From: Chelativorans sp. Marseille-P2723
Lineage (GTDB): Bacteria > Pseudomonadota > Alphaproteobacteria > Rhizobiales > Rhizobiaceae
Length of the DNA stretch: 64,000 nt
Direction: 5' to 3'
Assembly: GCF_902809845.1 (NCBI RefSeq)
Contig: NZ_CADDWI010000013.1
Span: 434,001 to 498,000, forward strand
Below the pieces are notes generated by a model. It worked only from the letters and a program-made list of their open reading frames with translations. It searched no databases and was not told the origin of the DNA. Both the position numbers and the translations under genes were made by a program. Positions 44,017 through 53,286 of this stretch are shown here, piece by piece. How positions within the stretch are numbered: the stretch's first letter is position 1; each line of letters opens with the position of its first letter.

Positions 44017-44618
44017 ACCGCTTCAACTCCCCCGAAAACACGGCCACCCCGTGCGTGATGAATAGAAGTGGCCCAGTATTTGCTTGTCAAGGAAAAGAGC
44101 CGGAAGAAATGAGCTTTGCGATCAAGCTGATGCAGCGTGTGGAGTTTCCAGGGACGACAGCCACCGCATCAAGGACGGCCGCCGGGCTTCCGGCTTTCGC
44201 TTTCGAAGCTTTTGTCATCAGCGCGTTGGGGGCCAGCCGGATATTAACATGTCGAACTGGCAGATCGGCTGGCGGCGAAGCATGATATGCGGGCAATCCG
44301 GCCAATTTGCCCCGGTTCTCGCGGCGGCTGCACATAAAAGTAAGCCCTGATCGCGCCGGAAGACGCGCGCGGCGGTTCGGATCGGACAGTGTTGTGGAAC
44401 AATCTGCGCCAGCCGAGGATGCGGTTAGAACCCATCGTATGGTCTTTGTCGACGATCGACTTCAACACCAAAATGGCGCGGCTGCGCGGCAGCAGCTAGC
44501 GGCACAAGGCTCCTGGCCAACCCCCTCCGGTCATTGGAAAACGCAAACCGTGTGGCTTTCGGCACGTGGGTCGCCACTCAGCTCGTACCAACACGCGTCC
44601 TATTAAATGGCCGTTGCT
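44017..44618. other. 602-bp region between lptB and rpoN without a recognisable gene
   Basis: Several open frames exist on both strands, but none has family resemblance, a convincing ribosome site or a consistent start. On the minus strand TTGACA (44090-44085), a 17-base spacer and TTCTAT (44067-44062) make a weak promoter candidate for rpoN. The rest may be decayed DNA or a long leader. Confidence 0.45.
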
Positions 44619-45413
44619 CTAGAGCGTAAAGCCTTCGCCGAGATAGAGCCTGCGCACGTCGGCATTGCCAACGATGTCCTGCGGCCTGCCATGGGTAAGC
44701 ACTTGCCCGGCATGGATGATATAGGCGCGATCGATAAGGCCGAGCGTTTCGCGCACGTTGTGGTCGGTGATCAAAACGCCGATCCCGCGCGCGGTGAGAT
44801 GCCGGACGAGTTGCTGGATATCGGTCACCGCAATCGGGTCGACGCCCGCGAAGGGCTCGTCGAGCAGCATGAAGTTGGGTCGGCTTGCCAGTGCTCGGGC
44901 AATCTCCAGCCGACGCCTTTCGCCGCCTGAAAGCGCGATGGCCGGCGATTTCCGCAAATGGCTGATATGGAACTCCTCCAAGAGCGCGTCCAAGGTCCGC
45001 TCCCGCTCCTTGCGGCTTTTCTCCACCATTTCCAGGATGGCGCGGATATTGTTTTCCACTGTCAACCCGCGGAAGATGGAAGCTTCTTGCGGCAGATAGC
45101 CGATCCCGAGCCGAGCTCGGCGGTACATCGGCATGGAGGTTACATCGTAGCCGTCAATATGGATTGAACCCTGATCGACCGGGATGAGCCCGGTGACCAT
45201 GTAGAAGCAAGTCGTCTTGCCCGCTCCATTGGGGCCGAGAAGGCCGACGGCCTCTCCGGCGCGCACGCCTAGCGAGACCCCGCTTACCACCTGCCGGTTC
45301 TTGTAGGATTTGGATAGGCCACGGGCAATAAGCGTCCCCTTGAAGCGGTCAGGGTTCGTAGCCGACCCCTTTTCTGCTGCTATGTCGCCCCTGAGGCGCT
45401 TGAGGATGGACAA
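44619..45413 (-). CDS. lptB: LPS export ABC transporter ATPase LptB
   Basis: A 264-residue ATPase of the LptBFG extractor. Walker [14 protein letters not shown]-loop [14 protein letters not shown], signature [16 protein letters not shown], Walker [16 protein letters not shown] and [11 protein letters not shown] are all intact. The start is a TTG five bases after the lptA stop; no nearer ATG exists. The first 25 residues are longer than in E. coli. Order lptC-lptA-lptB is conserved. Confidence 0.96.
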   Translation of the reverse strand: MSILKRLRGDIAAEKGSATNPDRFKGTLIARGLSKSYKNRQVVSGVSLGVRAGEAVGLLGPNGAGKTTCFYMVTGLIPVDQGSIHIDGYDVTSMPMYRRARLGIGYLPQEASIFRGLTVENNIRAILEMVEKSRKERERTLDALLEEFHISHLRKSPAIALSGGERRRLEIARALASRPNFMLLDEPFAGVDPIAVTDIQQLVRHLTARGIGVLITDHNVRETLGLIDRAYIIHAGQVLTHGRPQDIVGNADVRRLYLGEGFTL

Positions 45414-45418
45414 GGCTG

Positions 45419-45961
45419 CTACCGGCTCTGCGATCCCGGCGACAGAAGCATGCGGACGCGACCCGTGGAGCCGGCCTCCTCACAGCTTTCAAGCGTCGCC
45501 TGGCCTGACTTTATCTGGACCGTCAGCTTGCAGCCCACAATCACATTCTCACCTTCGGAGAGCACGACCTCCTTGCCGGAAAGTACGAGAACCTCCGTTG
45601 CCATGTCAAAAGTGCCGTGATCGCCCGTCGCCACCTGGTTTTCCGATTTCACGTACACACCGCCATCGGCCTCCAAGCGTTCGATATCTGCGCTGCCGGT
45701 TGTGGCGGAACCTCCATTGGACCGATAGAACACCTTCATGCGGGACGCCTTGAAGATGGTAGGCCCCTGTATCACGGAAACATTGCCCGAAAAGGTCGCC
45801 AGGTGTTGGTTTTCATCGACCTCGAAGCGGTCGCTCTCGATCTGGATAGGCTCATCGTTGGAAAGATTGAGACCGTCGAACCGGCGGCCTTCCTGCGCCA
45901 GTGACGCGCTTGCCAGCAGCAAAAGCCCCGCTGCAACCAGTATGCTTCGACCCCTCGTCAT
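45419..45961 (-). CDS. lptA: LPS transport periplasmic protein LptA
   Basis: A 180-residue periplasmic bridge protein. A signal peptide ([15 protein letters not shown]) precedes an OstA/LptA beta-jellyroll ([24 protein letters not shown]-type opening, KVFYRSNGG). It carries LPS from LptC across the periplasm to LptD. It overlaps no gene but lies 8 bases after lptC. Confidence 0.93.
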   Translation of the reverse strand: MTRGRSILVAAGLLLLASASLAQEGRRFDGLNLSNDEPIQIESDRFEVDENQHLATFSGNVSVIQGPTIFKASRMKVFYRSNGGSATTGSADIERLEADGGVYVKSENQVATGDHGTFDMATEVLVLSGKEVVLSEGENVIVGCKLTVQIKSGQATLESCEEAGSTGRVRMLLSPGSQSR

Positions 45962-45969
45962 TCCCCCTC

Positions 45970-46656
45970 CTACTCCTTCCTCAGCCGTGCCGGGTCAAGC
46001 TCTACTTTCACCCGATTCTCGAAAACCAGTCTGCGCCCGCCATCCTTTGCGTGAAAACTGTCAGCGCGCACCCTCATGCCATCCATCTGGATTTCGACAG
46101 GCCTGTCGGTACTGAGATCCTGTGATAGTATATCCACGTGCGCCGACTGCAACTGCGCCACAATACCCGAAGTGGTTCGCAAGGTAATGGAATCGGAGAG
46201 AAGCACCCGGTCGTTCTCTCGGTCATAGGTGCCGGCTCCCGCAATGATCGTCGCCCGGTTTTTCTCATCGATCGGCAGCGTCGCCTCGATCTTCTCAAGG
46301 GCTATCGCTCCAGTGGCCGAGCCAATGGCCTGCCGGGCGCGCGCAGCCGTCAATTGATAGGGCAGATTCCGGCTTGTGAAGCCGTCGAGCGATGGATTGT
46401 GTATGACAAGGTCCCCGTCCTCGAAAGAGGCCGAATCAAGCTGCACAGGACCTGCGCCTTTCGATACGATCAGCGAATAGGCGAAGAAGATTCCGGCGAT
46501 GGTGATGGCGACCGCCGGCAGGATGAATTTCAGCTTGCGAACACGTTGTGAATGACGCGCAGCGCTTAGGAAAGCCTCTGCTCCGCGCTCACTTCGACGG
46601 ATCGCGTGCGCGCCGGTATGGCTGCCGCCCTCATCCCTCATTGCACCATACATCAT
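45970..46656 (-). CDS. lptC: LPS export protein LptC
   Basis: A 228-residue bitopic protein. A cytoplasmic, basic N-terminus is followed by one membrane helix (LKFILPAVAITIAGIFFAYSLIV) and a periplasmic LptC domain (VIHNPSLDGFTSRNLPYQLTA, DILSQDLSTDRPVEIQ). GGAG precedes the double ATG. The 269-base region upstream, shared with sppA, holds no gene. Confidence 0.92.
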   Translation of the reverse strand: MMYGAMRDEGGSHTGAHAIRRSERGAEAFLSAARHSQRVRKLKFILPAVAITIAGIFFAYSLIVSKGAGPVQLDSASFEDGDLVIHNPSLDGFTSRNLPYQLTAARARQAIGSATGAIALEKIEATLPIDEKNRATIIAGAGTYDRENDRVLLSDSITLRTTSGIVAQLQSAHVDILSQDLSTDRPVEIQMDGMRVRADSFHAKDGGRRLVFENRVKVELDPARLRKE

Positions 46657-46925
46657 TGCTCCAAACGTGGGAGAGGCTCCAGCGCAGTCATTGTAAGCGA
46701 CAGGACCTCATACGCCTTCGCGCCATCCAGCTAAGCCTGTCCTGCCTGCCGGCGCTGCCTTCGCACCGTAATATGGCCATTTTGCGCATCCAGACATGGC
46801 CAGGCCAGTGGCTTCACTTAAGCGCAGGCTGTGACCAAGTAGCTCATATGCGCAGCTTTGTTTAAAAGACAAGAGTATCACGGATTCATAAACTTTAAGC
46901 GAGAAAAGCAGGAACGAGGCCAGTC

Positions 46926-47894
46926 ATGTCCACGCGAGCCGATGACCTGGTCGACCGCCGTCGACTCAGGCGCAAATTGACGTTCTGGCGGGCGGCAGCG
47001 TTTATTGTCCTCGCCCTGGCGCTTGCGGCATCGGTCCGCTGGCTGATGGCGGACAGGCTCGGTCTTTCGTCCGAACATATCGCCCGGGTGCGGATCGAAG
47101 GCACGATCACCGAGGATGAGCGACTGCTAGAAGTCCTTGAAAACCTCCGCAAGTCGAAGACGGCCGCGGGAGTGATCGTCACAATCAATTCCCCTGGGGG
47201 AACCACGGCCGGCGGGGAGGCGGTCTATGAGGCGGTTCGCAGGCTGGCAGCGGAGAAGCCGGTGGCAGCACAGATTGGGACGCTGGCGGCCTCCGCCGCC
47301 TATCTGGTCGCCAATGCGACTGACCACATCGTAGCGCGCCAGACCTCGATTGTCGGCTCGATCGGCGTCATCATTCAGTTTCCGGAAATCACGGAGCTTT
47401 TGAACAAGATCGGCGTGAAGGTAGAGGAGGTGAAATCCTCGCCGCTGAAGGCAGAGCCTTCGCCCTTCAATCCCACCACCGACGAAGAGCGCCAGATGCT
47501 ACGGGCAATGCTTCTCGACAGCTACAACTGGTTCGTCGACATTATCGCGGAACGCAGGCCCCTGACGCGGGCCGAAGCGCTCTCGCTTTCGGACGGCTCG
47601 ATCTTCACCGGACGCCAGGCAGTGGAGCTGAAGCTTGTCGATGCGCTCGGCGGCGAGCATGAGGCCCGGGCTTGGCTGAACAAGCAGGGCGTGAGCGAGG
47701 ATCTTGAAATCGTCGAGTGGAAGCCCCGGGAATCCGGCGGTTTCCCTTTGCTGCCGGGCTTTGCTACTTCTCTGGCCGAGTATATAGGATTGTCGCGACA
47801 AAACGATCTGGTTCGCCTTCTCGGGGTGGATCGCATCTTCCTTGACGGCCTTCTGTCACTCTGGCAACCTGAAAAAGTCGGCTTGCCGGAATGA
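46926..47894 (+). CDS. sppA: Signal peptide peptidase SppA (short form)
   Basis: A 322-residue inner-membrane serine protease with one N-terminal helix ([19 protein letters not shown]). The Ser-Lys dyad is seen as the Ser in [10 protein letters not shown] and the Lys in [13 protein letters not shown], with SIVGSIGVI between them. It cleaves remnant signal peptides in the membrane. It lies 55 bases before ihfB. Confidence 0.94.
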   Translation: MSTRADDLVDRRRLRRKLTFWRAAAFIVLALALAASVRWLMADRLGLSSEHIARVRIEGTITEDERLLEVLENLRKSKTAAGVIVTINSPGGTTAGGEAVYEAVRRLAAEKPVAAQIGTLAASAAYLVANATDHIVARQTSIVGSIGVIIQFPEITELLNKIGVKVEEVKSSPLKAEPSPFNPTTDEERQMLRAMLLDSYNWFVDIIAERRPLTRAEALSLSDGSIFTGRQAVELKLVDALGGEHEARAWLNKQGVSEDLEIVEWKPRESGGFPLLPGFATSLAEYIGLSRQNDLVRLLGVDRIFLDGLLSLWQPEKVGLPE

Positions 47895-47949
47895 AAAAAA
47901 GAATGTTTTCAGGGGAATATCTGGAGCGTCAAAGCGGCGGAAGAAAGCC

Positions 47950-48234
47950 ATGATCAAGTCTGAGCTCGTGCAGACCATTGCCAACCGCAATCCGCATCTG
48001 TTCCTGCGGGACGTGGAGAATATCGTGAACGCCATCTTCGACGAGATCACGGAGGCGCTTGCGGCGGGCAATCGCGTTGAGTTGCGCGGCTTTGGCGCAT
48101 TCTCCGTGAAGCACCGCCCGGCCCGGACGGGCCGCAATCCCCGCACCGGCGAGGCCGTTCACGTGGAAGAAAAGTGGGTTCCCTTTTTCAAGACCGGCAA
48201 GGAGTTGCGCGAGCGGCTGAATGCGGACAAGTAA
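47950..48234 (+). CDS. ihfB: Integration host factor beta subunit
   Basis: A 94-residue DNA-bending protein. The HU/IHF signature is in [22 protein letters not shown] with the intercalating Pro in RNPRTGE. IHF-beta is favoured over HU by [17 protein letters not shown] at the start. The ATG at 47950 follows a weak GGAAGAAAG site. Confidence 0.95.
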   Translation: MIKSELVQTIANRNPHLFLRDVENIVNAIFDEITEALAAGNRVELRGFGAFSVKHRPARTGRNPRTGEAVHVEEKWVPFFKTGKELRERLNADK

Positions 48235-48256
48235 CGGTCCGAAAGGGATACAGCTC

Positions 48257-48577
48257 ATGCTGCAACGCATTGTCGCCGTCATCATCATTCTGCCATTGGC
48301 GATCATCCTGATTGCACTTGCCGTGGCGAACCGGGCAGCGGTTCCGTTTACGATCGACCCGTTCAATCCGGGAAATCCAGCGCTTACCGTGGAACTTCCG
48401 CTCTTCGTCTTTCTCTTTATCGCCCTCATTCTAGGAGTGATCATCGGCGGCGTGGTCACCTGGTTCAGGCAGGGGCGCTACCGTCGCATAGCCCGCGAAC
48501 GGGTGCGGGAGGCGAAGACGCTTCCCGCCACCGAGGAACGGTCCCGCGCCGCCCTTGCCCCTCCATCCGGCGTCTGA
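48257..48577 (+). CDS. LapA (DUF1049) domain membrane protein
   Basis: A 106-residue inner-membrane protein with two helices (IVAVIIILPLAIILIALAVAN and PLFVFLFIALILGVIIGGVV) joined by a periplasmic loop with PFNPGNPAL. A basic cytoplasmic tail (RYRRIARERVREAK) follows. In E. coli LapA helps control LPS synthesis. The ATG at 48257 places the helix at the N-terminus; an upstream ATG at 48221 overlaps ihfB and is possible. Confidence 0.85.
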   Translation: MLQRIVAVIIILPLAIILIALAVANRAAVPFTIDPFNPGNPALTVELPLFVFLFIALILGVIIGGVVTWFRQGRYRRIARERVREAKTLPATEERSRAALAPPSGV

Positions 48578-48668
48578 CACAGGAATAAAAGATCAGGCGA
48601 AGACGTTGAGAGAATCGGTCCGGCATGTTGCGCAGGCTGGACCGCTATGACAAAAGCGGTGCGTTCGA

Positions 48669-49679
48669 ATGATCGAGAGGCAGCCCAGTTCCTTGCGGGA
48701 GAAAAACCGCCATCAGCGTAGCGCCGGGAGGCAAGGGTCGGTCGGCTCGGCGGCCCGCCATTCCGCGCCGCGAAGCGGGCCCCTACCCGACGAGAAGCTG
48801 CCACTTATCCTGGAAGTCCTGCCCAACCAGAATTACGCGCTTCTTGATTCGGGGGGGATGCGCAAGCTGGAGCAATATGGCCCCTACCGGATCATCCGGC
48901 CGGAAAAGCAGGCGATCTGGCTCCCCGTCCTTGATGAGGAGGAATGGGCCAAGGCGGATGCGGTCTTCACCGGAGACACGGACGAGGAAGGCATGGGGAG
49001 GTGGCGCTTTCCAAGAGCGCCGCTCGGCGAGACGTGGCCAATGCGTCATGACGGGCTCGATTACCTTGGCCGCTTCACCTCCTTTCGCCATGTCGGCGTT
49101 TTCCCGGAACAGGCGACCCATTGGGACCATATGGAAGGATTGATCACGGCGGCCCGACGGCCGGTCAAGGTGCTTAATCTTTTCGGCTATACGGGCCTTG
49201 CCTCACTGGTGGCGGCGCGCGCGGGCGCTCACGTCACCCATGTCGATGCCTCCAAGAAGGCAATTGCCTGGGCGCGCGAGAATCAGGAAGTCGCGGGCCT
49301 TTCCGAACGGCCGATCCGCTGGATCTGCGAGGACGCCATGAAATTTGCCGAGCGCGAGGTGCGGCGCGGGAACGCATACGATATCATCCTGCTCGATCCG
49401 CCCGCCTACGGACGGGGGCCGAAGGGAGAGGTCTGGCAGCTTTTCGAGCATCTGCCCCACCTTGCCGAGACCTGCCGCGCGATTCTTTCACCCCGGCCCC
49501 TCGCGGTGGTGTTGACGGCCTATTCGATCCGCGCCTCCTTTTTCTCCATCCATACGCTGATGCGCGACATCTTTGCCGGCATGGGCGGCCGGGTGGAATC
49601 GGGGGAGCTTGTCATTCGGGAAAAATCCGCCGGCAGGGCGCTTTCCACCTCGCTGTTTGCTCGCTGGGTGGCACGATGA
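48669..49679 (+). CDS. Class I SAM-dependent RNA methyltransferase
   Basis: A 336-residue methyltransferase. The SAM motif is VLNLFGYTGLASLVAARAGA (near residues 160-180), with motif IV ILLDPPAYGRGPKGEVW. This resembles the RlmI/RlmL-type rRNA cytosine or guanine methyltransferases, but there is no PUA domain. The N-terminal 30 residues are basic and low-complexity. Its stop overlaps the next gene, also an RNA methyltransferase. Confidence 0.85.
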   Translation: MIERQPSSLREKNRHQRSAGRQGSVGSAARHSAPRSGPLPDEKLPLILEVLPNQNYALLDSGGMRKLEQYGPYRIIRPEKQAIWLPVLDEEEWAKADAVFTGDTDEEGMGRWRFPRAPLGETWPMRHDGLDYLGRFTSFRHVGVFPEQATHWDHMEGLITAARRPVKVLNLFGYTGLASLVAARAGAHVTHVDASKKAIAWARENQEVAGLSERPIRWICEDAMKFAEREVRRGNAYDIILLDPPAYGRGPKGEVWQLFEHLPHLAETCRAILSPRPLAVVLTAYSIRASFFSIHTLMRDIFAGMGGRVESGELVIREKSAGRALSTSLFARWVAR

Positions 49680-50530
49680 ATGAAAGCAAAAGGCGTGTGC
49701 CCGGACGGGTGAGGGAGGTTACAAGCCTTACCAATCCGCTCGTCAAGGAAATCAAGGCGCTGGCCCTGAAGAAGTACCGTGACCGCGAGCGGGCCTTCAT
49801 GGCGGAGGGGCTGAAGCTCGTCATCGACGCGCTGGATGCCGGCTGGACGATACGAACCTTCGTCTATGCCAAGACGGCCCGCGGCAATGCCAAGGTGGAG
49901 AAGGTAGCGGCGCGGGCGGTAGCGGCAGGCGCACTGGTGCTTGAAGTCAGCCAGAAGGTGCTTTCGGCCATTACGCGCCGCGACAATCCGCAGATGGTGA
50001 TGGGCATTTTCGCCCAGCGCTACCATTCTCTCAAGGACACTCGTCCTGCAAAGGATGATGTCTGGGTGGCGCTCGACCGCGTACGGGATCCCGGCAATCT
50101 GGGAACAATCATCCGCACCGTGGATGCGGTGGGCGCGAAGGGCGTGATCCTCGTTGGCGAATGCACCGACCCCTTTTCCATCGAGACGGTGCGCGCCACC
50201 ATGGGCTCGCTCTTTGCCGTGCCGCTCGCCCGTGCCGATGAAGAGTCATTCCTTGCCTGGCGGCGCGATTTTCCCGGTCTGGTGGTGGGCACGCATCTTG
50301 CCGGTTCGGTTGATTACCGGTCCGTCGACTACAGGGCGGGGCCAATCCTGCTTCTGATGGGCAACGAACAGCAGGGCCTGCCCGACAGGTTGGCGGAAGC
50401 CTGCGACCGGCTGGTGCGCATTCCGCAGGCAGGCCGCGCCGATTCGCTCAATCTCGCGGTGGCCACAGGTGTCATGCTTTATGAAATCCGCCGCACGGCT
50501 TTGCCGGCAGAAGCAGAGGCCATGCGATGA
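49676..50530 (+). CDS. TrmH/SpoU family RNA 2'-O-methyltransferase
   Basis: A 284-residue SPOUT enzyme. An N-terminal substrate-binding domain (TNPLVKEIKALALKKYRDRE) precedes the knotted SAM domain. SpoU motifs are DRVRDPGNLGTIIRTVDAVG, ILLLMGNEQQGLP and IPQAGRADSLNLAVATGVML. Probably modifies 23S rRNA or tRNA ribose. Overlaps its neighbours on both sides (ATGA), so it is co-translated with the methyltransferase and lspA. Confidence 0.92.
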   Translation: MNESKRRVPGRVREVTSLTNPLVKEIKALALKKYRDRERAFMAEGLKLVIDALDAGWTIRTFVYAKTARGNAKVEKVAARAVAAGALVLEVSQKVLSAITRRDNPQMVMGIFAQRYHSLKDTRPAKDDVWVALDRVRDPGNLGTIIRTVDAVGAKGVILVGECTDPFSIETVRATMGSLFAVPLARADEESFLAWRRDFPGLVVGTHLAGSVDYRSVDYRAGPILLLMGNEQQGLPDRLAEACDRLVRIPQAGRADSLNLAVATGVMLYEIRRTALPAEAEAMR

Positions 50531-51024
50531 AGAAGTCCCGGATCTTGGGCTACGGCGCCGTGCTGAGCCTGTCCGTGCTGCTCGATCAGGCGATCAAATA
50601 TCTGGTTGAGAACAATCTTACGCTGTATGAAAAAGTCGATCTCCTTCCCTTTCTTGCACTCCTGCACTCGCGCAATACCGGGGTGGCCTTCTCGCTTTTC
50701 TCGACAGTCAGCGGTTTATGGCTCAGCCTTCTGTCAATCGGTATCGTGATCTTTATTGCGATCATCGCCATGCGCACGAATGAAAACCAGCATTTTGCCC
50801 GCTTCGGTTTCGTGCTCATCATCGGCGGCGCACTCGGAAACCTGATCGACCGCGTGGTGCGCGGCTATGTCGTGGACTATGTGTGGTTTCACACGCCATC
50901 CTGGTCGTTTGCCGTCTTCAACCTTGCCGATGCCTTCATCACGGTGGGTGCGGGGCTTGTCATCCTGCAAGAAGTGCTGAACTGGTTCCGCGGCAGGTAC
51001 GAGCGTTCCGGAAAGACGGGATAG
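50527..51024 (+). CDS. lspA: Lipoprotein signal peptidase (LspA)
   Basis: A 165-residue type II signal peptidase with four membrane helices. The catalytic aspartates are in GNLIDRVVRGYVVDYV and FNLADAFITVGA. HSRNTGVAFSLF is the conserved substrate-binding block. It removes signal peptides from diacylated prolipoproteins. It is 79 bases from the Lnt-like gene. Confidence 0.96.
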   Translation: MKKSRILGYGAVLSLSVLLDQAIKYLVENNLTLYEKVDLLPFLALLHSRNTGVAFSLFSTVSGLWLSLLSIGIVIFIAIIAMRTNENQHFARFGFVLIIGGALGNLIDRVVRGYVVDYVWFHTPSWSFAVFNLADAFITVGAGLVILQEVLNWFRGRYERSGKTG

Positions 51025-51103
51025 CGCCGCGCGCCCGTGAGCCATTTGCGGCGGGCAACGCGGCTGTTAAGTCTTGGACGCTGATTCTTTCTGGCGGGGA
51101 TCG

Positions 51104-52639
51104 ATGGAGGATCTGGCAGGGCGGTTCATTTTGCTGTGGGGATGGCCTCGACGCGGCGCGGCATTTCTCGCCGGCGCGGGAGCGAGCCTTGCCCTGCCGC
51201 CACTCGATTTTCCCGCCGCCTTTTTCCTCGCCTTTCCCGTACTCGTCTGGCTGCTGGACGGACAGCCAGATACGGGCGGCCCTTTCGCGCGGTTTCTGCC
51301 GGCTTTCTCTGCCGGCTGGTGGTTCGGCTTCGGCTACTTTCTTGCATCTGCCTGGTGGATTGGCATTCCTTTCAGGATTACGACGGAAAGCATCTGGGCC
51401 GTTCTGCTCGCCACCGTCGCTGTGCCAGCCCTGCTTGCACTTTTTTACGGAGCTGCGACCCTGGTTGCCCGCTCTCTATGGAGCGATGGCGTTGGTCGCA
51501 TCGCAGCCCTGGCATTCGGCTTCGGTCTTGCGGAATGGCTGCGTTCCTTTGTTCCCATCGGCTCTGCGTGGAACGTCGTCGGCTACGCGGCAATGCCTGT
51601 ACCCGTGCTCATGCAACTCACGGAACTGATCGGCATTGCCGGTGTAAGCGCGCTTGCCGTTTTCGTTTCTTCCGTACCCGCCCTTTTGGGCACCCGAACG
51701 CAGGTGACGGCTGGCTTTGCGCTTGCCTGCATCCTTGTCGCGATACAGGCCGGCTACGGATACTACCGTTTGGCAGGCACTCCAGCTCCCTCAGATGTAG
51801 TAAACGTGCGGATCGTCCAGCCGGCTTCCGGCGCGCAGGCGGATTTCGACGAACTCTTCCGAGCTTATCTCGACCTTTCGACAGCACCGCCTTCAGAAAA
51901 CGGCAGGCCCACTGCGCTGCTGATCTGGCCGGAACTAGCTATTCCCTTTGTGCTTGCTGACCGTCCAGACCTTCTCTCAACCCTGGCCGCACTTGCCGGT
52001 TCGCAACGAACCCTGATCACGGGCGCGCTGCGCAAGGATGATGAAGGACACTTCTACAATTCGGTCGTGGCCATTACCGGAAAGGGAATCATCGACGCAA
52101 GCGACAAGGTGAGGCTTCCTCCTGCCATTGATGGCTCCTTCCTAAATTTCGGCACTTCTCAAGATTCGGCGCTGCCGCCCGGCAAAGGCTTTCGGCCTGG
52201 CGCGGCGCGGCGCCCTTTATCCCTTGCAGAGGGGATGACTCTTCTGCCGCTCATCGGGACAGAAGTGGCCAGCCCCGGAATTGCCGAGTCGGTTCATCAA
52301 TCAGTAGACATCATCGTCAATCCGGCACTCCAACCGGCTACGGCCGCCGGCGCCAAGCAGCATCTTCGCCAGGCACAATTGCGCGCCCTCGAAGCTGGAT
52401 TGCCGATAGTGGTCGCCTTTCCAGACGGCTTTTCGGCAGCCATAGATGCGCGCGGCCGAATTCTGGCCGGGCTTGCAAATAACGTGCGTGGTTACTTGGA
52501 CGTCTCCTTGCCCCTCACCAAGAGCAATGTGCTTTGGAACCGGAGTATTGTCCCTGCAGGACTGGTGTTTTGTGGAGTCTTTGGACTGTTTGCGTTATTA
52601 ATTATGGTTAGGTCGCGCATTTGTGTCAGACGGAATTGA
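51104..52639 (+). CDS. lnt: Apolipoprotein N-acyltransferase homologue lacking the catalytic Cys
   Basis: A 511-residue Lnt-like protein with an N-terminal multi-helix membrane domain (residues 1-230) and a periplasmic nitrilase domain. Of the Glu-Lys-Cys triad, Glu277 (IWPELAIPF) and Lys335 (SDKVRLPP) are present. The Cys of the usual ICYE motif is Gly385 (LIGTEVAS). The conserved NDAWF and PFGEYLP blocks are also missing. ATG 51104 follows GGGGATCG. It sits in the usual lnt place beside xre-metK, so it is the orthologue by position. As it stands it should be inactive, unless another residue serves or the acylation step is done elsewhere. Confidence 0.85.
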   Translation: MEDLAGRFILLWGWPRRGAAFLAGAGASLALPPLDFPAAFFLAFPVLVWLLDGQPDTGGPFARFLPAFSAGWWFGFGYFLASAWWIGIPFRITTESIWAVLLATVAVPALLALFYGAATLVARSLWSDGVGRIAALAFGFGLAEWLRSFVPIGSAWNVVGYAAMPVPVLMQLTELIGIAGVSALAVFVSSVPALLGTRTQVTAGFALACILVAIQAGYGYYRLAGTPAPSDVVNVRIVQPASGAQADFDELFRAYLDLSTAPPSENGRPTALLIWPELAIPFVLADRPDLLSTLAALAGSQRTLITGALRKDDEGHFYNSVVAITGKGIIDASDKVRLPPAIDGSFLNFGTSQDSALPPGKGFRPGAARRPLSLAEGMTLLPLIGTEVASPGIAESVHQSVDIIVNPALQPATAAGAKQHLRQAQLRALEAGLPIVVAFPDGFSAAIDARGRILAGLANNVRGYLDVSLPLTKSNVLWNRSIVPAGLVFCGVFGLFALLIMVRSRICVRRN

Positions 52640-52768
52640 CATCCGCAGCATGTCCTACGCATAAGGTTACGCCGACTGCTCGCGCCAAAGCTGAGGATTA
52701 GCCTGGCATTCAGGGGGGCGTGACCTCGTCGGTTTATATTATTAGTTTGTCCCAGCGGCGAGGGATAC

Positions 52769-53188
52769 ATGACTAACAAGAAGAAACCAAACCCAATCGA
52801 TGTGCACGTGGGGAGTCGAATCCGGCTCCGTCGCAACATGCTTGGCGTCAGCCAGGAAAAGCTGGGCGAAAGCCTGGGCATCACTTTCCAACAAATCCAG
52901 AAATACGAAAAAGGAACCAACCGGGTCGGTGCAAGCCGGCTTCAGGCCATCGCGTCAATTCTCAACGCGCCCGTCTCGTTCTTTTTTGATGGCGCGCCGG
53001 ATGGGGCAGGCAACGGAGCCATCTCTGGCTTTGGGGAAGACAACGCAACTTTTGTAACCGACTTTCTGAGCAGTTCCGAAGGTATTCAGCTCAACCGTGC
53101 CTTCGTGAAAATCAGCGATCCCAAGGTGCGACGCAGGGTTCTCGATCTTGTGAAGGCACTTGCGGCCGAGCCTGCTGTGCCGGAGTAA
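52769..53188 (+). CDS. XRE/Cro-CI family regulator
   Basis: A 139-residue regulator with an N-terminal HTH_XRE domain (VGSRIRLRRNMLGVSQEKLGESLG, ITFQQIQKYEKGTNRV, residues about 12-65). A short conserved C-terminal region (DFLSSSEGIQLNRAFVKISDPKVRRRVLDLVKAL) follows. Rhizobial genomes carry such a gene directly upstream of metK, and PraR-type biofilm/quorum regulators look similar; identity is not certain. Confidence 0.9.
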   Translation: MTNKKKPNPIDVHVGSRIRLRRNMLGVSQEKLGESLGITFQQIQKYEKGTNRVGASRLQAIASILNAPVSFFFDGAPDGAGNGAISGFGEDNATFVTDFLSSSEGIQLNRAFVKISDPKVRRRVLDLVKALAAEPAVPE

Positions 53189-53231
53189 CATCGGCATAAC
53201 TTCTTGACCGGTTCTGTAATGATTGGCTAAC

Positions 53232-53270
53232 AAGGTGCCCGCCTTTGCTGGCACTTTGTGCCAGCGTTTT
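53232..53270 (+). promoter_or_regulatory. metK leader with mutually exclusive hairpins (candidate attenuator)
   Basis: GCTGGCAC (53247-53254) and GTGCCAGC (53258-53265) form a perfect eight-base stem with a TTT loop and a trailing GTTTT, like a terminator. AAGGTGCC (53232-53239) can instead pair over all eight bases, one as G-U, with GGCACTTT (53250-53257). That pairing would break the first stem. The arrangement lies 22 bases before the metK start. It could simply be the xre terminator, but competing stems upstream of an S-adenosylmethionine synthase gene suggest regulation. I cannot assign a known SAM riboswitch class. Confidence 0.5.
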
Positions 53271-53286
53271 CTCAGAGGGGTTACCC

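Noticed and set aside
44087-44335. 82-codon minus-strand frame between lptB and rpoN
   Set aside because: Low-complexity Ala/Ser composition, no ribosome site and no recognisable family.
53189-53240. SAM-II riboswitch before metK
   Set aside because: A GCTAAnAAGG stretch is reminiscent of the class, but the P1 stem and pseudoknot could not be fitted, so no class was assigned.
53245-53286. ATG start for metK at 53245
   Set aside because: It would place a terminator-like hairpin inside the coding sequence; the conserved N-terminus begins at GTG 53287 with a ribosome site.
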